Positions 23,519-30,866 of a stretch of 35,135 nt of DNA are shown in pieces. The DNA comes from SIG710 sp045648605 (GTDB lineage Bacteria; Bacillota; Clostridia; Oscillospirales; CAG-272), in assembly GCA_045648605.1 (NCBI GenBank), contig JAZROG010000127.1, positions 1 to 35,135 on the forward strand. The letters run 5' to 3'. The notes beneath the pieces were generated by a model that saw only the letters and a program-made list of their open reading frames with translations, made no database searches and was not told the DNA's origin. Position numbers and translations under genes: made by a program. The number at the start of each line of letters is the position of its first letter. Positions within the stretch are counted from its first letter, which is position 1.

Positions 23519-24775
23519 ATGAAAAAATATGTCTTGATTTTCTTTATTTTGATTGCTTTAATAATTTTTTCATCATGTGAAAGCTCTCAGGTATCCTCCG
23601 ATACCGAAAGCACAGCACCGCCCGAAACCACCGCTCCCATAACAGAAACCGAAGCTGCTACGGAAACAGAAGCTCCCGAAACCGAGCCGATATATGATTT
23701 CACAACAGACCCTGCTCTTTATGAGGAGGACCTCGAAGCGGAAGCTGCTTTAAATAACAAAAAAGCTCTTCCCTTTAACCTTGAAGGAGAGCTTCGCTCT
23801 GCAACGGGAACTGCACTCAATATAATTGTGGAATGGGATGCCGTGAGAAAGGAAGGCGAAGATTTCGTTACACTCACTCTCGACCTTGCCATTGAACACA
23901 AAGCAATAAATGCCAACTATTTTCCCGGAATCATGAAGGTAAACGGCGAGGAATTTTATTTCATGTCGCCATTTTATCAGTATAATTCATCAAGACTCAC
24001 CCGCGAGTGGCTCTGCCCCGCAGAGGTAAAGATACCTCTTAGCGCGGGCGAGAGCAAATTTGTCGATATTTCCGTCAGTTGGGATTTCGTCGGCAAGGCT
24101 TATGGCAGAAGCTATGAAGGCTTTACCCTTGAAGGTAAAATTCCGCTCGGTGAAAAATACGCTTCCCTTAAAAGCAGTGTAAATTATGAGCTTGAAAATA
24201 TTCTCCAGCGCCCCGAGCTTCCCGAGGGCTGCGAGGTCACATCACTTGCAATCCTTTTGAAGCATCTCGGATTTGATATTACACATACATATCTTGCAGA
24301 TAATTATCTTGAGCAGGGCGAGGTGGGCAAGACCGACTTCTATGAAAAAAATCTCGGGAATCCGAGAGAAGAGGGCAAAAGCTGGGGTTGCTATGCACCT
24401 GTCATCGTGAAAACCGCAAACAAATATCTCTACGATATGGAGAGCTATTACAGAGCTTATGACTATACGGGATATGATGTCTCCGAGCTTTATCATCAGC
24501 TCTCAATGGGGCACCCCGCCATCGTTTGGGTCACTATGAATTTTGCTGAGCCATATCTTAAAAGTCCTTGGAAAATTGGCGAAAAAACTTTTTGGTGGAA
24601 ATACCCGCTCCATTGTGTTGTAATTTCGGGATACGATTTTGAAAACGGCACTGTGACTATCACAGACCCGCTAAAAAATCAGCCCGTGACAATCGATATC
24701 GAAACATTCGAGCTGCGATATAAGCAGATGGAATCGCAGGCAGTTGTAATCAAGATGAGCAAGCCTATCAAATAA
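23519..24775 (+). CDS. Lipoprotein with C39-like papain-fold peptidase domain
   Basis: A 418-residue exported lipoprotein: hydrophobic signal peptide with lipobox FSSC (Cys20), then a Thr/Glu-rich linker (about 25-57), a beta-rich middle domain (about 85-210) and a peptidase_C39_2-type domain (about 230-418). The likely catalytic residues are Cys238 (ELPEGCEVTSL), His365 (YPLHCVVISGY) and Asp383 (ITDP). Such proteins are predicted cell-surface cysteine peptidases or papain-fold amidases; the substrate is unknown. It has its own promoter with a Spo0A box and ends in a strong terminator, so it is a single-gene unit. Confidence 0.88.
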   Translation: MKKYVLIFFILIALIIFSSCESSQVSSDTESTAPPETTAPITETEAATETEAPETEPIYDFTTDPALYEEDLEAEAALNNKKALPFNLEGELRSATGTALNIIVEWDAVRKEGEDFVTLTLDLAIEHKAINANYFPGIMKVNGEEFYFMSPFYQYNSSRLTREWLCPAEVKIPLSAGESKFVDISVSWDFVGKAYGRSYEGFTLEGKIPLGEKYASLKSSVNYELENILQRPELPEGCEVTSLAILLKHLGFDITHTYLADNYLEQGEVGKTDFYEKNLGNPREEGKSWGCYAPVIVKTANKYLYDMESYYRAYDYTGYDVSELYHQLSMGHPAIVWVTMNFAEPYLKSPWKIGEKTFWWKYPLHCVVISGYDFENGTVTITDPLKNQPVTIDIETFELRYKQMESQAVVIKMSKPIK

Positions 24776-24779
24776 TAAA

Positions 24780-24820
24780 ATGGGACTGAGTCTTTTCGGC
24801 TCAGTCCCATCAGTGTTTTT
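24780..24820 (+). terminator. Intrinsic terminator after the lipoprotein gene
   Basis: ATGGGACTGAG (24780-24790) and CTCAGTCCCAT (24800-24810) form an 11-bp stem, followed a few bases later by a T run. Confidence 0.85.
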
Positions 24821-24963
24821 ATCCAAAAACAGAAACCGATTTACAATATAAAAAATCAAAATTGCAATGGTAAAAAAACTCGATTTGGGTTATAATTATT
24901 ATGATAAGCTGTATTTTGCGGCAAAAATGAAAAATTGTATATATAAAACGGAGGAAATCTATC

Positions 24964-26034
24964 ATGAAAATGACTCTCAGATGGTTTGGTACAGGCTATG
25001 ACAGCGTCACACTCGATAAAATTCGTCAGATTCCCGGCGTAAAAGGAGTTATCACAACTCTTTACAGCACAAAGCCCGGTGAAGTTTGGACAAGAGAAGC
25101 TATCCGCGCGCTCAAGGAAGAGGTTGAGGCTGCGGGACTTGAGATCAGCGGTATCGAAAGCGTTAACATCCATGACGATATCAAGATCGGTCTGCCCACA
25201 AGAGACCAGTATATAGAAAACTACATAAAGACACTCGAAAACCTTGGTGAAGAGGGTATCAAGATGGTCTGCTACAACTTCATGCCCGTTTTCGACTGGA
25301 CAAGAACAGACCTTGCAAAGCCCCGTCATGACGGCTCAACAGTTCTTTCCTACGATCAGAATGTTGTGGATTCCATTGATCCCCAGGTATTCTTTAACCA
25401 GACAGACGCAAACTCCAACGGATTTGTTATGCCCGGATGGGAGCCTGAAAGACTTGCACACGTTAAGGAGCTTTTCGATGCTTACAAGAATGTAACAGAG
25501 GAAGACCTTTTCAACAATCTCGTATATTTCCTCAAGGCTATCATGCCCACCTGCGATAAATACGATATCAATATGGCGATCCATCCCGATGATCCCGCAT
25601 GGCCAGTATTCAACCTGCCAAGAATCATCACAAATAAGGAAAATATCCACAGAATGCTGAAGGCTGTTGACAATCCTCATAACGGTCTCACACTCTGCAC
25701 AGGATCTCTCGGAACAAATCTTGATAACGATATCCCCGATATCATCCGCTCGATGCCTGGCAGAATCCACTTTGCTCACGTTCGCAACCTCCAGCATTGG
25801 ATACCCGGCAAGCTCTTCGAGGAGGCTGCTCACCTTTCAAGCGACGGTACGTTTGATATGTATGAGATCATGAAGGCGCTTCACGATATCGGCTTTGAAG
25901 GACCTATCCGTCCCGACCACGGAAGAACGGTTTGGGGCGGGGTATGTATGCCCGGCTACGGTCTCTATGACAGAGCGATGGGCGCTTGCTACCTTAATGG
26001 TCTTTGGGAAGCAATCGAAAAATCAAGTAAGTAA
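24964..26034 (+). CDS. uxuA: Mannonate dehydratase
   Basis: A 356-residue TIM-barrel enzyme that converts D-mannonate to 2-keto-3-deoxy-gluconate in glucuronate breakdown. UxuA features are the N-terminal MTLRWFGTGYDSVTL, the IESVNIHDDIK segment, YNFMPVFDWTRTDL, the metal-ligand region MAIHPDDPAWP, FAHVRNL, and RPDHGRTVWG near the C terminus. GGAGG precedes the ATG. A TATAAT at 24891-24896 is a likely -10, but no good -35 is seen, suggesting activator control. The other hexuronate genes are absent from the window. Confidence 0.95.
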   Translation: MKMTLRWFGTGYDSVTLDKIRQIPGVKGVITTLYSTKPGEVWTREAIRALKEEVEAAGLEISGIESVNIHDDIKIGLPTRDQYIENYIKTLENLGEEGIKMVCYNFMPVFDWTRTDLAKPRHDGSTVLSYDQNVVDSIDPQVFFNQTDANSNGFVMPGWEPERLAHVKELFDAYKNVTEEDLFNNLVYFLKAIMPTCDKYDINMAIHPDDPAWPVFNLPRIITNKENIHRMLKAVDNPHNGLTLCTGSLGTNLDNDIPDIIRSMPGRIHFAHVRNLQHWIPGKLFEEAAHLSSDGTFDMYEIMKALHDIGFEGPIRPDHGRTVWGGVCMPGYGLYDRAMGACYLNGLWEAIEKSSK

Positions 26035-26049
26035 TTTTGAATATATAAA

Positions 26050-26081
26050 GGCTGAGCCGTTGGCTCAGCCTTTTGTGTTTT
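26050..26081 (+). terminator. Intrinsic terminator after uxuA
   Basis: GGCTGAGCC and GGCTCAGCC form a 9-bp stem around GTT, followed by TTTTGTGTTTT. Its right half belongs to a sequence repeated at 26988. Confidence 0.88.
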
Positions 26082-26175
26082 AAGATGATAAACAGGGATT
26101 TAGCGTGATGTTTATTATACCCCGATGCTTCGCATCGCTCCTGCGGAGTTCGACTCACAATTCGCCAAGGCGATT
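26056..26175. repeat. Dispersed repeat, copy 1
   Basis: About 120 bp shared with 26988-27110. It runs from the right half of the uxuA terminator through AAACAGGGATTTAGCGTGATG and ATACCCCGATG to TTCGACTCACAATTCGCC and AAGGCGATT. A short variable stretch lies in the middle (26133-26150); elsewhere only a few bases differ. It is non-coding. The 388-base gap between uxuA and the XRE gene is otherwise filled by short palindromic repeats. Confidence 0.8.
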
Positions 26176-26224
26176 TGTCTCTCTCCGGGTGACACAACAC
26201 TGCTTATCAGAGGTAATTGTTCGC

Positions 26225-26250
26225 AGATCCCTCGACAAGTTCGGGATGAC
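26225..26250 (+). repeat. Short AGATCC...GGATGAC palindromic repeat
   Basis: AGATCC followed by CTCGACAAGTTCG and GGATGAC. The related unit at 26327-26362 lies in the opposite orientation. This type of short palindromic unit is common between genes of many bacteria. Confidence 0.55.
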
Positions 26251-26326
26251 CCGAGGGGGGAAAATTTATGATGACGTGAAATTATCTGTTGCTTCACGTA
26301 TAAAAATTAGCAAACGATCTCAACGA

Positions 26327-26362
26327 GTCATCCTGAGCGCAGCGTAGCGAAGCCGAAGGATC
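26327..26362 (-). repeat. Short AGATCC...GGATGAC palindromic repeat, inverted
   Basis: On the minus strand it begins AGATCCTTCGGCTTCG, runs through CTACGCTGCG and ends CAGGATGAC, the same outline as 26225-26250. An AATAGGGATTTGTC edge sequence follows at 26387-26400. Confidence 0.55.
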
Positions 26363-26422
26363 TACGAACGCTAAAGGAGGACTTTTAATAGGGATTTGTC
26401 TTTAGATTTAAAAATCCCCCAT

Positions 26423-26659
26423 TTACTTTAAAAGCTCATCATATGTTGTATCAAGAATATCTTTTATAGCCTTAAGCTGGCTCGCATAGATATGCTGGAT
26501 TCCTCTTTCGATTTTTACAAGAGATTCACGCGTGATCTCAATGCCCTTAAGCTGCATTTCGCGAACCATATCTACTTGCTTCATATGTTTCCCTTTTCTG
26601 ATTCTTTTGATATTTGCACCAATAAATATCCCATCTTGTTTTATTTTCTGCTCTTCCAT
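26423..26659 (-). CDS. XRE-family helix-turn-helix regulator
   Basis: A 78-residue single-domain DNA-binding protein of the Cro/C1 type: GANIKRIRKGKHMKQVDMV (helices 1-2), then ITRESLVKIERGIQHI (recognition helix and turn), closing with LKAIKDILDTTYDELL. The ATG at 26659 has GAGGT upstream. It is divergent from cysteine-rich gene copy B; a 10-bp palindrome lies between, so it may control that gene, itself, or both. No phage or toxin gene adjoins it. Confidence 0.88.
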   Translation of the reverse strand: MEEQKIKQDGIFIGANIKRIRKGKHMKQVDMVREMQLKGIEITRESLVKIERGIQHIYASQLKAIKDILDTTYDELLK

Positions 26660-26680
26660 AATAAACCTCGCAAAAAAGAA

Positions 26681-26690
26681 CTAATATTAG
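26681..26690. promoter_or_regulatory. Palindrome between the XRE gene and cysteine-rich copy B
   Basis: CTAATATTAG is a perfect 10-bp palindrome, 21 nt upstream of the XRE start and 10 nt upstream of the copy B -35 element. It is a plausible operator, by position only. Confidence 0.35.
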
Positions 26691-26700
26691 CACTTTCTAC

Positions 26701-26729
26701 TTGATTATATATTTATTATGTGTTATAAT
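26701..26729 (+). promoter_or_regulatory. Extended -10 sigma-A promoter of cysteine-rich copy B
   Basis: TTGATT (26701-26706), 17 nt, TATAAT (26724-26729) with TGT directly before it. A GGACT/AGTCC inverted repeat at 26731-26746 overlaps the expected start site near 26736. Confidence 0.75.
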
Positions 26730-26771
26730 GGGACTGATATGAGTCCATTTTTGTTTTTTAAGGAGAAAAAT

Positions 26772-27020
26772 ATGATTATTGATGTTACAGGAATTATCCT
26801 CACCCCCGGAAACCACGGAAAAGACTGTCTCGGAAACGGAAAGCATTACGATGAAAATGGCAACCCGCTTGATCTTTGTTGTGACGAGTGTGATTATCTG
26901 ATGTGCTGTTTTAATGATGATTGGGAAGAAAAGTGTAAACACTGCCAAAGAAGCGAATGCGAAAGAAACAGCATGCAAAAAGGATGGGCCGTTGGCTCAG
27001 CCTTTTGTGTTTTTAGATGA
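26772..27020 (+). CDS. Cysteine-rich small protein, copy B, C-terminal stop replaced by repeat
   Basis: An 82-codon frame with AAGGAG 6 nt before the ATG. Residues 1-70 are the family proper: MIIDVTGIILTPGN, GKDCLGNGKHYDENG, CCDECDYLMCC, and CKHCQRSEC. Cysteines are at 19, 36, 37, 40, 45, 46, 55, 58 and 63. Copy A, once its frame is repaired, ends at residue 70; in copy B codon 71 onward (GWAVGSAFCVFR) runs into the dispersed repeat that starts at 26988, so the natural stop has been lost and 12 foreign residues follow. The family is unrecognised. Two CxxC pairs and vicinal CC pairs suggest zinc or other metal binding or a disulfide-rich peptide; there is no signal peptide. The promoter is strong and the XRE regulator is divergent. 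Confidence 0.75.
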   Translation: MIIDVTGIILTPGNHGKDCLGNGKHYDENGNPLDLCCDECDYLMCCFNDDWEEKCKHCQRSECERNSMQKGWAVGSAFCVFR

Positions 27021-27110
27021 TAAACAGGGATTTGGCGTGATGTTTATCATACCCCGATGTGCTATCGCCCATCGCCATCCGGGTTCGACTCACAATTCGC
27101 CAAGGCGATT
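26988..27110. repeat. Dispersed repeat, copy 2
   Basis: About 123 bp matching 26056-26175, with the variable stretch at 27060-27080. Its left edge is inside the 3' end of the cysteine-rich reading frame and its right edge is inside the FAD-oxidoreductase remnant, so both genes lose their proper ends at it. The terminator stem of copy 1 is degraded here (left arm reduced to GGGCC). Confidence 0.8.
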
Positions 27111-27546
27111 CCAAGCTCAAGATACCAGAAATTCTCATAATCCGCCTTCATATTTGGCTTTCTTGCGTCAAATATCTTACCGTCGTCCTTGAGGCTCCAT
27201 TCGGGCGGAATAAATTTTATTTTTTCCGTCGTCTCTCTTCCCTGAATAAGACATGACATTCCCATTGTCATTCCGTCGCTTTCCTCAACATAGGTATTCT
27301 CGCCAAATTCGTCCTTTGATTCTCTTCCAAATCGGAAGGAAGAATTCCCGTTTCACGGTTGTTTTCACCATGCGCTCCGCATATCCACATTCTTATTTCC
27401 GAGGAAGCATTACCTCCGAAAACAGGTCTTTCGTGCATAAGCACCACCGAAAGTCCCTCTCTTGCGGCGCTTATTGCCGCACACATTCCCGCAATTCCTC
27501 CGCCAACAACGCAAAGGTCACATTCTATAGTCTTTTTTTCAAGCAT
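27106..27546 (-). pseudogene. FAD-dependent oxidoreductase remnant (truncated, internally deleted)
   Basis: The start is intact: ATG 27546 behind GGAGGGG, reading MLEKKTIECDLCVVGGGIAG (FAD-binding Rossmann motif), then FGGNASSEIRMWICGAHG and NNRETG, as in the FAD_oxidored (PF12831) family. After about residue 78 the frame changes: the other frame carries FGRESKDEFGENTYVEESDG, then MTMGMSCLIQGRETTEKIKF and WYLELG, which belong to a later part of the same family. The stretch normally between them is missing and the 3' part is lost at repeat copy 2. The gene is therefore a relic of a roughly 500-700-residue enzyme. Two TATAAT-like sequences lie upstream. Confidence 0.8.
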
Positions 27547-27633
27547 GGTTTCCCCTCCATTATATATTAACATCATTATAAAGCATACTTTCCTATATTT
27601 CTTGCATTTTCGTGCAATAATTTCTAAAAAAAT

Positions 27634-27673
27634 ATGCAAGCCGAGGTGGTTTAAAGTCAACCTCGACTTGCAT
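27634..27673 (-). terminator. Intrinsic terminator of topB
   Basis: ATGCAAGTCGAGGT pairs with ACCTCGGCTTGCAT over 14 bp (one G-U) around a 12-nt loop, followed on the minus strand by ATTTTTTT. Confidence 0.88.
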
Positions 27674-27684
27674 CGAATATATTA

Positions 27685-29847
27685 TTATTCAAATAAAAAT
27701 TCCGCCTTGCCATCCTTTAAGGTGAGAAAGGCATCGAATTTTTTGCCGCTTTTCTTTGAGATAAAGCCTTGAATTTTTGCACTTTTACCCTCTTCAAGCA
27801 GTTTTTTTGCATTGGAAACAGACACAGCTCTGCCGCAAATATAACAGCCAATGCCGAAATTGCATCCGTTTTCCTTATAGTTCTTGCAGGAATACTTGAA
27901 TTTATAGCGCACAACATCTCCGCCGCAAAGAGGACATTTTCCGATAACATCTCCAAAAAATCCGGTGTCGGTATCAAGCTCGATAGGCGCTTCCTTCTGC
28001 TCAAAATAGCCCTTTATCTCACCTTCAGCAAGAGAAACGCTATCCTCAACCGTCATATTACCGCGAAATACCCTTTTAAGCGCCTTGCCGATCTCGCTGG
28101 TCTTATATTTATCCATATTTATGCTCATCTGACCGAGAGACTCAATGAGAAATTCTCCGCCCGGAAGTATGTAATATACATCCTTTTTCAGTTCAATGTA
28201 TTTACTGTTTCTTGCGTTGTCAATGATTCCCGTTCTTGTTGCCTCTGTGCCAAGCTCAAGTCCCTCAAAGATAGCCTTATAATCCTCCTCGTCATTTGCG
28301 GGAGAATCGCTATCGTCCCTTGCCTCCTCGGCATTTTTTGCCTTCAGCTTATCATCCTTAAAGGGATTTTTCAGGTAATTATTGAGAGTTTCGATGGTAT
28401 AATGTCTCGGAGGGGAGGTCTCCTTCTCCGCAGGCTTAAAATCTATATTGACCTTATCGCCCTTTGCCAGCTTCGGGAGTATCTTATCCTTCTTTTCAGC
28501 ATCGTCATATTTGGTCCAGCCTTTTTCAAGAACAACAGTGCCCTTGAGGGTAAATTCCTCAAGTCCTCCAACGCTTATGGTTATCTCTGTCTTATCAACA
28601 ATGCAATCCTCGGCGCAAAATACCGCCGCAAAGCGCTTGAAAACGGTTGAATAGACCGTATATTCCTTCTCTGAAAGCCTACTCTTATCGGGAATTTTAT
28701 AGGTCGGTGTGATAGCCGAATGGGACTCGATCTTGGAATCATCGAAAATCGTCTTTTTGTCCTTAAACGCCAAGGGATATCCAATCCTCTTACAGCCCTC
28801 GATGATCTTTTTTATTTTGTCTTTTTCAGCAGTTGCCAGATATTCCGAATTTGTACGAGGATATGTAAGATACCCCTCCTCATAAAGCTTCTGAACTATT
28901 TCAAGGCTTTCAGCCATCGACATCTTGTATTTTTTACCAAGCACATTCTGAAGCTTCGAAAGAGAATAAAGCTTGCCTGGATCAAGAGTTGATTTTTTGC
29001 GCTTGACGCTTGTTACCACAGCCTCCTGTGCATTAAGCTTTGCGCAGGCACGCTCTGCAGTATTCAATTTATCGCCGTCAAATTTGTGCTTGCTCGTAAG
29101 CTCAATGACCTCGCCATCCGTTTCCTCTGCGCTGACCAGAGCATAATATTTCCCCGGCACAAAGTTTCTTATTTCCATATCGCGGTCGTAAATTGCTCTG
29201 ACGATAGGAACTATAACTCTGCCAACACGCAAAAGAGTACCTGTTTTAAGGGTTGCATATCTTGTAAGATTAACACCGTAGAGCCAATCTATATAAGTCC
29301 TTGCATATCCTTCGGATGCGAGATTATCATATTCATTCTCATCCTTAAGATCCGCAAGGGCAGCACGCACGGTTTCGGGAGTCTGATCGGGAAGCCAAAG
29401 CCTTGCAAGCCTTTTTCCGCAATCGACGCCAAATGGGTCTATTCCCCTCTCGTCAAATGCTTTTTTTATGCAAAGACGGACGATTATCTCTCCCTCTCTA
29501 TCTGCGTCCCCCGCATTTATGATGGTGTCAATGTCATCTCTGAGGCAAAGTGTCTTTATTATCTCAAATTGGCGAACAACTCCGCTATCCACCTGCTTGT
29601 CCGCACCTTTTCGAAGCTCATAGTAGAAGCTTTCGGGAAAGCACGGAAGATTTCCCATGCTCCATCTTCCGCTTCCGTCGGGGGATGGATTATAATGCTC
29701 AATATCCGCAAGCGAAAAAAGGTGACCGAATGCCCACGTTACTATATATTCCTTTCCACCTATAAAGCCGTTTCCCTTTGCTGTCTCTCCGATTGCTGAG
29801 GCGATATTTCTTGCAAGGCTCGGCTTTTCTGCGATTATCAGCTTCAT
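27685..29847 (-). CDS. topB: DNA topoisomerase III
   Basis: A 720-residue type IA topoisomerase that relaxes and decatenates DNA by single-strand passage. The TOPRIM domain is N-terminal (IIAEKPSLARNIA; NAGDADREGEIIVRL with the DxDxE-type acidic residues), and the catalytic tyrosine is Tyr329 in GYLTYPRTNSEYL. A C-terminal zinc finger (CPLCGGDVVRYKFKYSC, about 640-656) is followed by a degenerate second finger. TopB is chromosomal in many Firmicutes, and is also carried by integrative elements; no conjugation or integration genes are near, so a chromosomal copy is more likely. The start at 29847 gives the canonical MKLIIAEKPS. Confidence 0.95.
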   Translation of the reverse strand: MKLIIAEKPSLARNIASAIGETAKGNGFIGGKEYIVTWAFGHLFSLADIEHYNPSPDGSGRWSMGNLPCFPESFYYELRKGADKQVDSGVVRQFEIIKTLCLRDDIDTIINAGDADREGEIIVRLCIKKAFDERGIDPFGVDCGKRLARLWLPDQTPETVRAALADLKDENEYDNLASEGYARTYIDWLYGVNLTRYATLKTGTLLRVGRVIVPIVRAIYDRDMEIRNFVPGKYYALVSAEETDGEVIELTSKHKFDGDKLNTAERACAKLNAQEAVVTSVKRKKSTLDPGKLYSLSKLQNVLGKKYKMSMAESLEIVQKLYEEGYLTYPRTNSEYLATAEKDKIKKIIEGCKRIGYPLAFKDKKTIFDDSKIESHSAITPTYKIPDKSRLSEKEYTVYSTVFKRFAAVFCAEDCIVDKTEITISVGGLEEFTLKGTVVLEKGWTKYDDAEKKDKILPKLAKGDKVNIDFKPAEKETSPPRHYTIETLNNYLKNPFKDDKLKAKNAEEARDDSDSPANDEEDYKAIFEGLELGTEATRTGIIDNARNSKYIELKKDVYYILPGGEFLIESLGQMSINMDKYKTSEIGKALKRVFRGNMTVEDSVSLAEGEIKGYFEQKEAPIELDTDTGFFGDVIGKCPLCGGDVVRYKFKYSCKNYKENGCNFGIGCYICGRAVSVSNAKKLLEEGKSAKIQGFISKKSGKKFDAFLTLKDGKAEFLFE

Positions 29848-29873
29848 TTTTTCCTCTTTTTTTCATTAAATAA

Positions 29874-29898
29874 GGGCTGAGCGAAGAACGTTCAGCCC
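29874..29898 (-). terminator. Intrinsic terminator of the dagK-like gene
   Basis: On the minus strand GGGCTGA and TCAGCCC pair, with two further inner C-G pairs after a mismatch, around TTCTT; TTATTTAAT follows. Confidence 0.7.
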
Positions 29899-29905
29899 CT
29901 GCATT

Positions 29906-30793
29906 TTATTTTATAATAGTTAATCTTTGTTTTAAGTTCTTTATAGTGATGCTTCCGCTTCCGTCCGCATATTCTCCATCGACCGTAAAGGGTAGCTTAT
30001 CCTCTGTTGTTATCTTTATCTGGGAGGCATTGAAATAATCCACCGATTTACTGTTTTTATAATCGGAGGTCATAAGTGAACGGACGATTTCATTGAGATG
30101 GTTAAGATTTTTCGGATTTTTTATGAGAATTATCTCAAAAAGTCCGTCGCTCATATCGACCATTTCCTTTTTAAGCTTAACTATGCCGCCAACAGATGTT
30201 GAATTTGCAATTCCGCCGAAAATATAGTCATCCTCGTACATAACTCCGTCTGCCTCAACCTTTATATGAACGGGCTTCAGAGTGCTAAGGTCCTTTATTC
30301 CCTCGAGAACATATGCAACATGACCAATGGCATTTTTTGTCGCCTGGGGTGTGCTGTACGATACAGAGGTAAAAGCGCCAAAGGAAGCAATATATGTGAA
30401 GATAACATCATTAAATGCTCCGATATCAAGCTGATATTCCGCACCCTTTGCAATATTTTCAGCAGCCTTTTTTATATTTGCGGAAAGACCTATACTGTTT
30501 GCAAAATCGTTTGTACTTCCTGCGGGAATATAGCCGATGGGAGTTTTTGCACCGCTCCTGACAAGTCCGCGAACCACCTCATTGAGAGTTCCGTCACCGC
30601 CAACACACACGATAAGATCATAATTCATATGCTCATTCTCAACTATCTCCGTGCCGTGACCTCTGCGCTTTGTAAGCCTTATGCTAACATCAAAATCGTT
30701 ATCCGAAAAGACCTTGACGATATCAAAAAGTGCAGTTTTCGACTTCATTTTTCCCGCAACGGGGTTTATTATAAGCAAAAGCCTTTTATTCAT
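29906..30793 (-). CDS. Diacylglycerol/lipid kinase family protein (YegS/BmrU/DgkB-like)
   Basis: A 295-residue soluble lipid kinase with the N-terminal INPVAGK segment, the nucleotide-binding GGDGTLNEVV (65-74), GYIPAGSTNDFA (about 87-98) and a C-terminal PFTVDGEYAD motif. DgkB phosphorylates diacylglycerol to phosphatidate, recycling lipid from lipoteichoic acid synthesis; other members act on different lipids, so the substrate is not certain. GGGAG precedes the ATG. The gene has its own consensus promoter and terminator. Confidence 0.9.
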   Translation of the reverse strand: MNKRLLLIINPVAGKMKSKTALFDIVKVFSDNDFDVSIRLTKRRGHGTEIVENEHMNYDLIVCVGGDGTLNEVVRGLVRSGAKTPIGYIPAGSTNDFANSIGLSANIKKAAENIAKGAEYQLDIGAFNDVIFTYIASFGAFTSVSYSTPQATKNAIGHVAYVLEGIKDLSTLKPVHIKVEADGVMYEDDYIFGGIANSTSVGGIVKLKKEMVDMSDGLFEIILIKNPKNLNHLNEIVRSLMTSDYKNSKSVDYFNASQIKITTEDKLPFTVDGEYADGSGSITIKNLKQRLTIIK

Positions 30794-30822
30794 TATCTTC
30801 TCCCGAAAAATATTCTACTTAT

Positions 30823-30851
30823 ATTTTAACCCCAAAAAGCATTTTTGTCAA
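30823..30851 (-). promoter_or_regulatory. Sigma-A promoter of the lipid kinase gene
   Basis: Consensus TTGACA (30851-30846), 17 nt, TAAAAT (30828-30823). It lies in the gap between ldh and the kinase gene. Confidence 0.82.
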
Positions 30852-30866
30852 CAGATTTTTTTCTTT

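Noticed and set aside
26731..26757. GGACT/AGTCC hairpin plus T run as an attenuator before cysteine-rich copy B
   Set aside because: The predicted start site near 26736 lies inside the hairpin, so the left arm would not be transcribed; an operator is more likely.
27082..27095. GGTTCGACTC, like a tRNA T-arm, as a possible attachment site
   Set aside because: No tRNA body or acceptor stem can be drawn around it, and the sequence is part of the dispersed repeat also present at 26148; no integrase is near.
27685..29847. topB as a marker of an integrative conjugative element
   Set aside because: No relaxase, coupling protein, integrase or mobilisation gene is present on either side; neighbours are ordinary chromosomal genes.
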